Under the pieces are notes generated by a model that did not search any database, was not told the DNA's origin, and saw only the letters and a list, made by a program, of their open reading frames with translations. Shown here in pieces: positions 11,560 through 23,990 of a DNA stretch of 64,000 bases. Position 1 is the stretch's first letter, and every line of letters starts with the position of its first letter. Source of the stretch: Nageia nagi (lineage: Eukaryota; Pinophyta); NCBI GenBank assembly GCA_050084985.1, contig JBITNC010000001.1, positions 184,760,001 to 184,824,000 of the forward strand, in the 5' to 3' direction. A program made the position numbers and the translations under genes.

Positions 11560-12125
11560 AGTTGTTTCATCTATTAGAGATGATATAATGTAAACATCTT
11601 TATTGTAGCTACATCATTAATTTATTTTTTAAGTGAGTGAACTCTCACTAGCCTTATCGATGGCCATCGATAATCATACATTTGTATGTCCATGATCTGA
11701 AGATAGTATGCTTTAGATGGTTCAAAGCAAAAAATATGTGAATACATAGTAAAATGTATCATCCATTGGAGATGATCCAATGTCAAAAAATTACTCATGG
11801 TTGCATCATCAAACTTTTTTTAAGTGAGTGAACTCTCACTAGCTGTATCATTTACCATCGATGATCATACATTTGTATGTCTATGATCTGAAGATAGCAT
11901 GATTTGGATGCATTTAAAGCAAAAACCATATGGATAAATAGTAAAATATATCATCTATTGTAGATGATTCAATGTCAACAAATTACTTATAGCTTACATA
12001 CCAGTTTATCTTTTAATTAAGTGAACTCTCACTAGTCATATCCTTGGTAATCAGTAATCATACATTTGTATGTCCATGATCCAAAGATATTAGACTATCA
12101 AGAGTTTTTTTTTGCACATCATTGG
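11560..12125 (-). repeat. ~190-bp tandem repeats in the gypsy-1 3' UTR (3 copies)
   Basis: Three diverged copies start at about 11631, 11822 and 12015, marked by gtgagtgaactctcac, itself an inverted repeat (gtgag/ctcac). Each copy also carries a block around the perfect 16-bp palindrome atcgatggccatcgat (11656-11671 in copy 1), then atcatacatttgtatgtc. Gypsy-2 has two copies of the same unit at 33551 and 33739. Tandem repeats in the 3' UTR are a known habit of Tat-lineage elements. Confidence 0.88.
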
Positions 12126-12239
12126 CATCATGATGATAGTAAAGAATACCATCAATGCCATATTTTTTATGATTATACATAAAATAAAGGAAATTATACC
12201 CTTATGTTTGATATGAATTATTTTACAGGGTCATAAAGT

Positions 12240-13330
12240 TGTGATTTTCAAGTGTAAAAACACTTGAGATGGATAGCATTGAAGGTTTTGTGTTTTTCTT
12301 TACCATCCAAAGTTGATAACTTGTATGCTCTTGATCCTATTTCATCAACAACACCATATGGGCCCAACTAATTAAGTTCAAATTTTCCTTTAGCCTCTTC
12401 ATGTGTTGTTGTTTTATTGATATTCTCTTTCAAGACTAGGTCCCCTATTTTGAACTCAGCTTTTATATTCTTGCCAAATGCTCTCTTAAGTTTGGCATGG
12501 TAGACCTTTTAATGTTCAATGGCTTTGATTCTTTTTTCATCTAATATTTCTAGTTGTTGTAATCTTATTTTTCTTGCATCTTCATTCAAAATATCACCTT
12601 GTAAAGAAATCCTAAGTGAAGAAATCTCAAACTCAAGTGGGACAATGGCCTCATCTCCATAGACCAATGAAAAGGGGGTTTCCCCAATGGCTATTCGAAT
12701 ACTAGTTCTATAGGCCCATAGTGCATATGGTAATTGCTCATGCCAATCTCTTTTGTACTTATCCAATATTTTGGTAAGAATACTCTTAAGTGTCTTATTT
12801 GTTGCTTCAGCTTGACCATTACCTTGAGAGTAGTAAACTAAAGAAAAGATTTGTGTGATGTAGAACTTTTTACAAAATGCTTGCATATCCTTACCCTTGA
12901 TATTTGGACCATTATCCATGATCAACCTTTGTGTCACACCAAATCTAATAATGATGTATTATATAAGGAATGTAATAATATTTTCTTATGTCATTATATT
13001 CATGGTGATGGCTTCTACCCACTTGATAGTATATTCTATAGCTGTGATGATGAATTTGTGTCCTTCTCTAGAATGAAGATTAATCATGCTAATCAAATCT
13101 ATGCCCCAAGTAGTAAAGAGCCTTAGAGAAATAATGGAATTGAACTCTTGAGTGGGCTATTTTTCTAAATTTACATGTTTTTGGCATGGCACACATACTT
13201 CCACATCATTTTGACAATCTTCTTCCATAATGGGCTAATAGTAACCACATAATCCATCATGAGCTTGCTCAAAAGTGATAGCTATTTCATCCTGTGTTAA
13301 ACATCTCAACAAAGCACCATCAAAGGATAT
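12240..13330 (-). pseudogene. Gypsy-1 integrase
   Basis: This is the integrase end of Tat-type pol on the minus strand. The N-terminal zinc region survives in part (AHDGLCGYY then CVPCQKH), with the middle deleted. The catalytic core follows: WGIDLIS (first Asp), IMDNGPN (second Asp) and GNGQAEATNK (Glu), with YYSQGNGQAEA typical of the family. The readable core is at 12509-12937, ending with WAYRTSIR and TPFSLVYGDEA. The C-terminus (AYKLSTLDGK, about 12300) is reached after stops. No chromodomain is seen. Broken by several stops and frameshifts. Confidence 0.9.
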
Positions 13331-13960
13331 TTTATATAAAATATCACCAATGATAGCATATTTCATAGTAATCCTTCTCAATCTTAGTCCATCATTCTTT
13401 GTATAATTAGAAGGAATACTTTGATCTTTTAAGTAGCCATAAATATCAAAATACCAATCTTGAAAAGCATCATCATTGGAAATAAGATAGGAAAAAATAG
13501 AAGAAAGATGAGTTGTGTAAGATGGGGAACTTAACTTATGAATAGTGAGAATGGTATCCTCATCTTCAAGCTTAATTGGTACCAAAGAGGCTGCACTTGC
13601 CATAGCATCTACATATCTATTATTAGTCCTAGGAATGGTCTCAATAATATACCTGTCAATCCTTTCTATCAACTCAATCATAACCACCCTATAAGGCTTT
13701 AGCTTCTCATATTTGGTATTATAAGTACCCTTCACTTGGTTGACAACAAGCTATGAGTCCCTATAAATTTGTATGTCTATGAGTTTCAATTCTAAAGCTA
13801 CCTTCAATCCCAATATCAAAGCTTCATACTCAGCCATATTATTAGTGCATTTGAAATCCAATTTATAAGCAATAGGAATTACTTGATTAGTAGGGAGAAA
13901 ATAATACCTACCCCTACTCCATGAATGCATATGGCACCATCAAAATATAAGGTCCAAATT
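13331..13960 (-). pseudogene. Gypsy-1 second RNase H-like segment and linker
   Basis: Between the RT-associated RNase H and integrase, the frame at 13235-13735 contains IETIPRTNNRYVDAMA. This resembles the C-terminal end of the extra RNase H found in Tat-lineage elements. Upstream, around 13740-13960, are degenerate residues compatible with its start. This extra domain is the main reason for assigning gypsy-1 to Tat. Confidence 0.72.
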
Positions 13961-14189
13961 ATAGGCTCATCCTTGAGAAGACAAATATATTAATTAGGGA
14001 TAGAGATCTCTTCAAAATCATACCATTGGCACCCTATTAACAGGTCATCAGGTCATTGGTGTAATGAATCTTGCTCAAAAATATTAGGAAATTCTTTATG
14101 GACCACTTCCTTGCATTCTTGAGGGAAATCTACTATCAGATCTGTAATAGTCTATCCTTTAATGAATTTTTGCTTTACCACATTAATAT

Positions 14190-15420
14190 CAAATTATTGC
14201 AATAACATTAGCCACTTTGCAAATACACCAAATAAATGTTGTTTAGCTACTAAATATTTTAGAGGATCAATAGGACTAACAACATATGTAGTGCAATATA
14301 ACAAGTAATTCCTTAAGTTCTTAGTGGTAAATATCATAGCAAATAAAATCTTTTCCATAGGAGTATACCTTGTATCATAATCAACCAATGTCTTTCTTAG
14401 ATAATAGATAGCCCTTTGTTTGTTATTTTTAGTTTTTTGACACAACATGGTTCCTATGGCACACAAGGAGGTTGAAATATACAAGTAAGTAGGTTGGAAA
14501 AATTACATGGGAACAAGGATAAGGAGTTTAAGCAAATATTTCTTGATATCTTCAAATGCTTTTTAGCAATTCACATCCCATGTAAACTTGACATCCTTCT
14601 TAAGTGAATTAATGGTCTACACTTGTCTCCTAGTTGTGAAATGAATCTCCTAATAGAATTTATCTTTCCTTGAATACTTCTAAGTTGTTTCAAGTTTTTA
14701 GGGGGAGGCATGTTAATGATGGCTTTTACCTTCTTACAGTCTACTTCAATTCCTCTATTTGAAACCATGAACCCTAACATTTTTTTAGAAGTAACCTCAA
14801 ATCCACACTTTAAAGATTTAAGTCTTAGTTTGTACCTTTGCAAAATGTCGAATACCTCTTCAAGGGCTTGGAGATGGTCTTGACCTTACTTTGATTTGAT
14901 AAGAATGTCATCAATATAAACCTCCACTATTTTGTGAATATGCTTATGGAACATACTGACCATGGCTTTTTGATACGTAGCACCAACATTTTTTAGTCCA
15001 AAAGGCATAACCTTACAACAAAAATTGCACCAAGGGGTTGTGAAATTGATTATATATTGATCCATAGGATTAATTAAGATTTGATTATAACCTAAAAAAT
15101 CATTCATAAATGACAACATATCATGACCAGCTATGCTATCAACAATCATATCAGTATTAGGTAACAAAAAGTCATCTTTAGGACAAGAATTATTGATATC
15201 ACAAAAATTAGTACATAACTATATTTCACCAATTGGTTTAGTAACAAGAACAATGTTAGACATCCACTTAGAATAATCAATAGGCTCTATGAATTCTAAT
15301 TGCATGTATTTTTCAATCTCTTTTTTGAATAACAAGACCTTAGAAGGATGCATTTTTCTAGGGTTTTGCTTAATTTGTTTGGCATTCACTTTTAATGGCA
15401 AATTATGCATAACAAATTAA
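14190..15420 (-). pseudogene. Gypsy-1 reverse transcriptase and RNase H
   Basis: RT copies the RNA genome. Pieces read on the minus strand: 15219-15410 (LPLKVNAKQIKQNPRKMHPS and EKYMQLEFIEPIDYSKW), 14886-15167 (FLGYNQI, MPFGLKNVGATYQ, then YIDDILIKSK, the YxDD active site at about 14900), 14571-14843 (LGFMVSNRGIEVD, thumb/connection) and 14194-14484 (YLRKTLVDYDTRY, RNase H start, to AKWLMLLQ). The order and motifs match Tat-type Ty3/gypsy RT, but stops and gaps separate the pieces. Confidence 0.92.
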
Positions 15421-16379
15421 GGATCTAACCTAGTCATATCATCATAAGAATAAGAAAAAATTTTAGAATGTGTGATGAATTTATATTTGTACCTTTTTTT
15501 CTCAAAGGAGGCTAGAATTGCTTCGATTTGAAGCAATCTCTCCTTATCTATAGTGTCAATGTAACTGTCTATAAACTCTTCTTGTGGGAAGGTGAGATCC
15601 TTTTTGTTGGTAATAATGATGGCAAATCCTCCATAGTAAGATCAATAATATTAGCTTCTCCTAAGGGTTGAACCTATAACACATCATGAAAATTGACCTC
15701 TTGTCCAAAATAAGCATATCATGAAGCATATAAGAGGCATGATATTTTTTATAAGATTTGGGAAATTCTAAATGTGCCCTCAAGTATTCAAGCAAATCAT
15801 CATTAGTATCAAAGGAAAGATACAAGCTATATTAATCCACATATTCTCATCAATCTCATCAGATAATTCTATCACATTAGATGTTTTAACAAACTATATG
15901 AGACCCCATTTTTGTTTGACCTATCCATCACTACATAGACCTATCTTAGTAAGCTATGTTTTTAGACAAATAGAAAAATTAGAATACCTTGCTTAGTTTT
16001 ACCTAAACCTCCTCCCTTGTATTTGCAACTATTAATCATATATTTTTGAACAAAATTAGAAGGAAATTTTTTACCTGATTTAGAAGATATAGGTATATCA
16101 CCTTTAGAAGATTAGTTTACCATTTCGGATAAAATAGAATTGGAAGGGTCATCAAAATCATTATCTGCATAGTGTTGGCACCCTGTATGCAAAATAGCAT
16201 GATGCTAGCATCCTAAAACTGCCAATATTTGAGGCTATCCTAAATCTTTAATAGACATGAATAAGTCTATATAATCTATTTGTAAGTTCCCATACATATT
16301 TCTATGATTTGTACCTATTTATCTCTATTTTCCCCTGATGTGGGATCATCCAAGGGTTATATTTCAAAAAGTGGTGGAA
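15421..16379 (-). other. Gypsy-1 protease to RT spacer, badly decayed
   Basis: This joins protease and RT of gypsy-1. No domain can be read over more than a few codons. The ORF on the opposite strand at 15772-15996 has no family resemblance and is taken as chance. Confidence 0.6.
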
Positions 16380-17205
16380 CTAAGGCCATCTCTTCAAAGT
16401 TAGTAGCATTGCATAGTGCATAGGGCTCAAGATCAGCTCTTGTAATTCAAACTTTAGTCTACCGTGTAATGTAGAAGGGATAGCTTCCATATCATGAATC
16501 CAAGGTCTTCCTAAAAGCATGTTATAAGACAACTTGGAATCAACTACCTGAAACTTGGCTAGAATAGTTTTAACTCCTATGGTAATCATCATGGTAGCTA
16601 TGCCTAGTGGTTTCTTATAAGAACTATCATATGCTCTAATTTTAAAAGTAGCCTCTTCTAATAGAGGGATGATTACACCTTTTTCATGTAATTGATTCAA
16701 AAAATGGTTAGAACATACATTCATAGATAAGCCATTATCTAATATGGTCCTTTTGATTTCCCATTCATCTACCATAGGGGTGATATATAAAGCTACACAC
16801 TAATCTAGTAGTTCTTGGTTGAGTATTTTAGACTGATGAAAGTAGATAGTGTCACTTTCCTTAAGATTTTGGAGCTTCTCAAAAATGTAGCTACTAAAAT
16901 GTTAGTAGGAATAGTTTCATTCTTAAATAAATTATATAATACATCCCTATGATCTTGAGAATTAGAAATGAGATCATACAAACTAATCTTGGTGAGTGTA
17001 TTTTTCACTTGATCAATCATACTATAAACTTTAGGATCAAGTGGGATACTTACTTTTTCAATGGTAACTAGATTTGGAACATTTCATGGATGCCCTCTTC
17101 GCAAGTTAGCACACACCTCTTTGACCACTATGACCACATTGACAACATATCCTTGTTTAACAAGACTTTTATCAATCTTGTACCTTCCTTGTTCTATGAG
17201 GGTTA
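16380..17205 (-). pseudogene. Gypsy-1 protease and gag/protease linker (left of copia-2)
   Basis: The aspartic protease at 16380-16775 reads TILDNGLSMNVC (normally D-[TN]-G-S, so the active site is altered) and ends with the Tat-typical YNMLLGRPWIH. Upstream, 16805-17020 holds the helical linker seen before protease in these elements (ISLYDLISNSQDHRDVL). At 17205 the frame is cut by copia-2. It resumes at 26120 with LEVAII, reading straight through once copia-2 and one TSD are removed. Confidence 0.88.
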
Positions 17206-17210
17206 TAATA

Positions 17211-17704
17211 TGTTGGAATGTATAATGCATTATTTTAAAGGTTTGTATTAAATATTCTATGTAAGTTCACTAATACTTAAGGTTATTATTTGATACCTTA
17301 AGTATTTAAGTGAATAGTATAATGTAACTTGTCATACACTCCATGCCATGAGCATGTCCCTTGAGTAAAAGGATGTGCATGTCATGCTTTTGTACATTGG
17401 ATAAAAGGATGATCCAAAGAGGGATTTTGGTCTATAAATAGAATCCTCCCTCTTTGAGATCACACACCAATAGTGGAGTAAAGTTATGCTATAGGATAGA
17501 AGTGTAAGAGTTGAGATTAAAAGAATTGTAAGAAAGTTGTATTTGTGATTGAAGTAAAGATCTAGTTAGAGGATGTACTTCTAGTTGGAGGAAACACTTG
17601 AATCTTGTGTTGTGAGATTGCTTTGTGAGTTTGTTAGATGTAATTGTGAGCTTTCATGTGATCTTGGTTGATTAGGAATTATCTTATTAGTGTTAATTTT
17701 TTCA
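17211..17704 (+). mobile_element. Copia-2 5' LTR
   Basis: The LTR begins TGTTGGAATG and ends TTTTCA, with a TATA box at 17433-17441. It is 494 bp, exactly the length of its partner. Confidence 0.95.
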
Positions 17705-17707
17705 AAT

Positions 17708-17723
17708 TGGTATCAGATCTTGG
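17708..17723 (+). other. Copia-2 primer binding site
   Basis: The sequence tggtatcagatcttgg starts 3 bases after the LTR and matches the initiator-Met tRNA site (tggtatcagagc) except at one base of the core. Confidence 0.85.
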
Positions 17724-20700
17724 TGTGAAAGCTCTTCATCTTGGAGGTCTTCATTCCTCATCCTACACTTCTTTGTTGAGGTAAAACTAAGAGAAGGTAT
17801 AAATTCCTTACTTCTTGGTTATTTTTTTTATTTAAGAAGACTAATATATTTTGTGAGATGAATTATGAGATGTGTTAGTTTCTATTTTTAAATATGATCA
17901 AAATATCAATACAATTTTAGAACCATTCTTATTAAAAAAAAATTGCTTAAATCATTGATATAATTCTATTTAAAGAAGATATTATACAATTTTTTTTGTA
18001 TATATAACTATATCTTCTATGCAAAAAAGAAAAGAAAAAAAATCTACCTTATAAGTTTTTTTTGTTTGATTTTTAGAAGATTATGTTTCTTTTACAAAGG
18101 TATATCAATTGTTTAAAACCACAAGGAGTGGAACATATTCTTTCTATAATAATAAAAAATTATATATATTTTTTTTTACTTTTTTGTTTCAAAATCTTTG
18201 TACTATTTAAACCCCCTTGGCTTTGACCTTCTTGATGAGATCCATAGCATATTGAAACATAGAGGAAATATTTTTTTTCATTATTGAGAAGAAAGTAGTC
18301 AGTTCATAGCCAAACCTTCACCCTTCCACTCCTATAGATGCCTCCTCTCTTCATCACCAAAAATTAGTAGTAGCACCCACTACCCCATCTCTCATCGGAT
18401 TAACCCTCAATTGGTTTCGTCACCAACTCAAATATTAAACACCTACAAATTCTCTAAATCTTTATGATCAAATGCTTGACATCTTCAACCAATGCATCAA
18501 ATGTTGATGCTAGCAGTGGTCTGAGGGTGGCCTTAGCGACCAAATTTTTTTTTTGTTATGCATATTACCCTCCTCACATAGCTTTTCTAGGGCTTTCACA
18601 TAGCCTCCTAAGGAACCTTATTTTGATAGCCTCCTGAATAATCTTCTAGCATCAAATCCTTTCCCTCTTAGAGCAAAATCCTCACTGGTTTAACCTTGGT
18701 AAAAATATTTCTTTTTTATGAAATCCTTTACATGTATCATGCATCCCCTATCCAAAACATCTTCTCCTTTGTGCACCTTTTGTAGCCCCAATCTAGCTCT
18801 ATCTCAAAGTTCAGGGTGGGTTTGAGCACATGATTAAAGGCCCAATGTCTAGGTCACATGAGTCTATCTCTACATAGGCTTTTTTATTCTCTATCCCTAG
18901 AGTTGCTCACCTCCAACCATTGACTTTGGTCTCCCTCCATCAGCTATCCTCTATTGCCTCCATTAAGATCATCTTGCTTCCCATAGGCTAAGTGTGATGT
19001 ACACTAGCCTCTATTACACCACCTTTATTGATCGCTCAACCCTTTATCAACCCTCCTTCTAGCCCCTTTCTCTTTTTTTAACATATTACTACATTTACTT
19101 TGCATTACTTGTAAGTCTTATTTTTTTCATTTAATGCACTTATAAGCATTAATTGTTTGGATAACATATACTCAAAGTTAATATATTGTATTGATGACTA
19201 TGAACCTACCCCTTCAATATGATGACTTGTACTTAAGGCATATTCCAAGGTAATTTAGACCTTTTTACTTTAAATACTTAAACATTTAGGCATTATATTT
19301 TAGGTTTAAAAATAAACACTTGCCTTTTTTGTTTTTAGCTATGTGTTATTTTTTAGAAGTATTAAAGGGGTACTTTCTTTAATTACTAAGGTAAAATGGT
19401 GAACCTCTTACCTTTAGCCTTAAGGAAATATGGAGTAATTTTTTACCTAACACTAATTTTTTTTTAGTTCCTTAATCAAAATTGTATTTACAATTCCCCT
19501 TGATGCTTACAAACTTAACAATTTTACATAATTACTTAGGTAATTTTTTTTTTAGTCAAAATCACTTAGGTAAATAAGTATGCTATCTTTAAGGGTACCA
19601 TTTTAAGTAAAAAAAAAAAAAGAAAGAATTTGTAATTTGTATGAATTTTTACTTAAAGTTCAAAACATGATACTTAATTTTTTTTTAAGTTAATAATTAG
19701 GGCTTAAAAATTTTAAGCAAATGCTTACTACTTAAAATTTAAAACCATAGTACTTATTTGGTAAGTATTTCAATTTTTTAAGATATACTTAAAATTGTTA
19801 GATGCATACTTAGAACTTAATTTTTTAAGTTAATGGTACATGCTTAGTACTTAAATTTAAATGATGCATGCTTATGCTTATTACTTAAAAATTTTAAGTT
19901 AATAAATGCATGCTTAGTACTTAATTTTTAATGTTGCATACTTAGGACTTAATTCCTTAAGTTAAAAGATACATTTTGAGTATTTATCCTTCATGCAAAG
20001 ATAACTTATGCAAAAAAAAAAATTAGAATTAATACATGCTTATGCTTAAGTATTTCTCATTTTTTACAAAATGAACTTGAGCAAAATATGCTTATGCTTA
20101 GGTTTCAAGTCATGAATGAATGTTTTATTTACACTCTTTTATTTCATCTTTCATACTTTGATTTATTTGCTTATGCAAACAAAAATGCAAACATTGATAT
20201 GAGCAACCCCCTAAAATGAATACATCCACATGTACATTCTGCAACATGACTTGTTGAGGGAGCCATGAGATGAGGATAGGTGCACTAGAACCCTTAAGTT
20301 CGATGATCCAAGTAGTGAAAAGTTTGTACTTATTAATTGCCCCTAAGTCCTTTGTTGGTCTAGATTTAACTCCAATAGGTGGACAAGTATGTGTGTAGTG
20401 ATACCACATATCCAAACATCCATTTAGAGATTATTCTGATAACCTAGGAGAAAAACTTGAAATTTGATCAAGATTAATAATTTGGTCGATCCAATAAATG
20501 TTAAAACCTAAGAAAATAGCTAGCACTTCTCCTTGTGAGAGTATATTTCTACCCAAGGAAAACTAGTTGAAGATTGGTGGTACTTAGGCTCCTCTTGTGT
20601 GGGTATCTAGGTGAAGACCTAATTTTAGATAAGAAAACAAGCCTCAACAATGTCACTCTACATCTACAATTCTTGAGATGAGAAATGTATTTGGGTACAT

Positions 20701-20850
20701 GGGGTTATTATTTAACATTTGCACTTGTGATTCAAATCAAACATGTTTTTAGTGTTAAATGTAATATGTATTATTTACTTGACTATAATTTAAATATTTA
20801 ATATTATTTATTAAATCACATACTTATTATTTCACATTCTTGTGTAGTAA
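17724..20850 (+). other. Copia-2 leader (3.1 kb, non-coding)
   Basis: The layout is as in copia-1: T-rich start, C-rich GC-richer island (about 18200-19070), then a degenerate array around tgcatgctta (about 19640-19985), then a conserved stretch before gag (about 20120-20700, aligning with 7060-7600). The island sequence does not visibly match that of copia-1. No convincing gene is present. Confidence 0.72.
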
Positions 20851-21800
20851 ATGGGAGAATCATTTTTATCCAAACACATTCTTGATGGTTTCAACTATCG
20901 GATTTGAGAACCTCGAATGAGAGCTAAATTGTAGGCAAGGAAGCTTAGGCAAACAATGAATGAGAACCTTTTACCTCCTACAAAAAGAGAAGGCACTAGA
21001 AGCTTAAAACATAAATAATGAGTTGGAAACCTCCATGATTTACCATATAGTATCAGATGATGTGCTTTTTGTGATTTTCTCTTTAACATCAGAAAAGAAA
21101 GCATGGGATAAGCTAAAGAAAATCTAACTTAGTTTAAGCTTTTCAATAAGATTTACCATTCTTCAAAAGTTTCTTCAATCTCATCAAATAGAAGATGAAA
21201 ATGTGGCTATCTACTTGAACAAAATCATTCACCTAAGGACCCAACTTACTACTTGTGAGTGCAATTAGATCAATGATGAGTTCATGGTCTTCATTATTCT
21301 TCAAAACCTCTCTTCAAAGTTTGGAAACTTTGTGATAGTTATGGAAACAAGGCTTGATAATAAAAAAGAAATCTTCTCACTTGAGAACCCTTCAAAGCAC
21401 CTATTGAAGCATGATAAAACCATTAAAAATAAAAGGTTGATTTCTTCTCTTAAGGATAATAATATTACTCTTGGAGCAACCAAAACTCTTTTCAAAATAA
21501 AAATCAATCATCAAAAGAAATCCTATCTTTCTTCCTCTAAAAGGTTTGAGAAAAGAGGTAATGGTTATAATAGCAATAAGAACAATCAAAACAATAACCA
21601 CAGTAGCAAGAATAATGGCAACAATAATCATTTCAAGCAAAGAGATGGAAAAGGCAAAGAAAACACTCCTTATCCTAAGAAAAAGTTTGATGGCAATTAT
21701 AACTATTGTGGCATTCAAGGTCATAAAGAAATTAATTGCTACAAAAATAAAAGAGAGGAAAAGAACAAAAGTAATGGAAATGTAAAGAACTACAAAATAA
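20851..21800 (+). pseudogene. gag: Copia-2 gag
   Basis: The start at 20851 (MGESFLSKHIL) is shared with copia-1. The longest open piece is 21284-21820, containing NLSSKFGNF, ENPSKHLLKHDK, an Asn/Lys/Ser-rich segment and the zinc knuckle YCGIQGHKEINC. The knuckle has lost the first Cys of the C-x2-C-x4-H-x4-C pattern. Several stops occur upstream. The hydrophobic ORF on the opposite strand (21401-21724) is the antisense of the Asn-rich segment, not a gene. Confidence 0.87.
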
Positions 21801-21827
21801 AAAAAAAATATTCATATTAGTTTTGCT

Positions 21828-22130
21828 ATGGTTCTCTACTCCTTGTCTTGCTCTTTTTCATCTAAATGGATTGTTGACTCTGGTTGCACTAATCATCTAT
21901 GCTTTGAAAAAGAAATGGTTGAGAACTTTCACAAGTATAAAAAGGATGTGATTGTGTTAGGTGATAACTCTACCCTTGAAGTCCAAGGAATTGGGAGTGT
22001 ACTAATTCATGAAAAGGTTCTTAAAAATATTCTCTATGTTCTTAAGTTAAAGATGAACCTTCTCTCTATGATCTAAGTTGTTACAAAAGGGTACTCTTTT
22101 GAGTTTGACTCTCAATCTTGGTGCATTAAG
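21828..22130 (+). pseudogene. Copia-2 protease
   Basis: The retropepsin-like protease region reads KWIVDSGCTNHLC at about 21858-21896. The catalytic D-S-G is kept, unlike in copia-1. It continues with LGDNSTLEVQGIGSV and ILYVLKLKMNLLS, typical of the copia protease C-terminus. It ends in a stop where the family has LLSI[SG]QL. Confidence 0.88.
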
Positions 22131-23160
22131 AAAGGACTTGCCACTTTGGTTAAAGGATCTATGAAAGATAACCTCTACATTATGGATCAAGTTCCATCAA
22201 ATATGTGTCTTGCTTCTAGTGTGTGTTCTAAAGGCAATCTTTGGCAACATCATTTAGAGCACCTTAACCACAAGAGTATTTAAGTCATGAAATACCAAGA
22301 ACATGTGGAAGATTTGCCTTCAATTTCTCTTTTAGTTGGTCTATGATAGAAGTGCATTTTAGGTAATATGCCTAGACAAAAATTTGAAAAAGATAAAGCA
22401 ACAAGAGAATATTAACTTCTTCAACTTGTGCATTTAGATTTGATGAGTCCATTTCAGACTAAGTCACTTGGAGGAGCATCTTACATCTTAACCTTCATTG
22501 ATGACTTTAGTAGGATGACCTTTGGGTATCTACTTGAGCATAAAGATCAAACTTTTGAGAGTTTTAAGGTTTTTAAGGCCTTGGTTAAAAATCAAATTAA
22601 CCTTAAAATCAAAATGTTAAGATTAGATAATAGGAGAGAATATAATAGCAATGAGTTCAATGACTATTGTGCTAAGTATGGAATCAAAAGATAGTTTACG
22701 ATTCCTTACAATCCTCAATAGAATGATGTTGTCAAAGGAAAAATAGAATAATTATGGAAATGGCCATATGCATGTTGGGTAATCTTTCTAAATTCTTGTA
22801 GGGTGAAGCTATGAGCACTGCTATTTATACCATGAATAGGTGTCCTCCAAAAGTTGTTCAAAGTAAAACTCCTTTTGAGGTATGGTTAGGAAGAAAACCT
22901 CACATTTCTCACTTTAGGGTGTTTGGTTGTGAAGAATTCTCTTTTTTTTTTTTAGAAAAGAAAGAAGTTGGACAAAAGAGCTATAAAATGCATCTTTATG
23001 GGTTATGATAGTCAGCATAAAGACTACAAGCTCTACTCTCCAACCTATAAAGTAATGTTTATTTCAAGGGATGTAAAGTTCAATGAAATTCCTAAAGAAT
23101 ATACTTCTAATGAGGATGTTGATGATCTAAAGGACTCTATAATTACTCCTAACTAGTTGG
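22131..23160 (+). pseudogene. Copia-2 integrase
   Basis: The GAG-pre-integrase segment (LWQHHLEHLNHKSI) is followed by a damaged HHCC region. The core at 22428-22694 reads LDLMSPFQTKSLGG, FIDDFSR and RLDNRREYNSNEF (normally TDNGGEY). A further piece at 22811-23156 (AIYTMNRCPPKVV, FRVFGCEEFSF, YKVMFISRDVKFNE) is the C-terminal part of the core and linker. Stops and frameshifts separate the pieces, but the domain is co-linear with functional copia integrases. Confidence 0.9.
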
Positions 23161-23239
23161 ATATTGATATAGACAAGTCATCATAGGAATAAAATTCTCT
23201 AATATAAAGGAAACTAAGGAGCATGACCTTGAACAAATC

Positions 23240-23990
23240 TTTAATTACCAAGATTGATAACAAGCATGAGCCCTCAACCTTCAAAGAAGCTTCTAAGCAT
23301 GAGTGCTGGATGAAATCCATTAAAGTGGAGTATGAGGCACTTATTAAAAATAAAACTTAGGACTTAGATCCTTATCCCAATGATAAGAATGTGATTAGCA
23401 ATAAGTGGACCTACAAGGTCAAGTTCAATTCAATAGGAGATATTGAGAAATACAAGGCAAGGTTAGTAGATAAAGGTTTTGATCAAAAATATGGTGTAGA
23501 TTATGAAGAAAACTTTTCTCCCATGGAAAATATGCCTACTATGAGAGTAATTATTGCTCTTTCTATAGCTCAAGGATGGAAAGTTTTTCATCTTGATGTC
23601 AAGAGTGCATTTCTCAATGGTGACGTAGATGTGGAAATCTTCATAAATCAACTAGAAGGGTTTATTATGGAAGGCAAAGAGTCCTGTATGTGTAAGATAA
23701 AGAAGTCATTGTATGGACTTAAGCAAGCACCTCAAACCTAGTACAAAAATATTTTAGGGTACTTTACAGACATTAGACTCTCTAAGTGTTTTTCTAACTC
23801 TAATCTATATGTGCTCAATCAAGGAAAAGACATGGTCTTGATTCTCCTTTATGTGGATGATCTTTTGATTATTGGGAATGATGATGAAATCATTAAAGAG
23901 TGCATATCTAAATTTAAGACAACATTTAAAATGATTGATCTTGGTATTTTACACTACTATCTTGGAATGCAAGTGTATTAATACAAGGAT
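23240..23990 (+). pseudogene. Copia-2 reverse transcriptase
   Basis: The open piece at 23391-23741 reads NKWTYKVKFNS, EKYKARLVDKGF, VDYEENFSP, HLDVKSAFLNG and KKSLYGLKQAPQ, all hallmark copia RT blocks. The next codon, expected to be Trp, is TAG. The YVDD active site lies at 23850-23861 (LYVDDLLIIGNDDE), followed by FKMIDLG and HYYLGMQV. This is the domain missing from copia-1. Confidence 0.95.

Noticed and set aside
12851-13126. 91-codon plus-strand ORF
   Set aside because: Antisense to the readable integrase core of gypsy-1.
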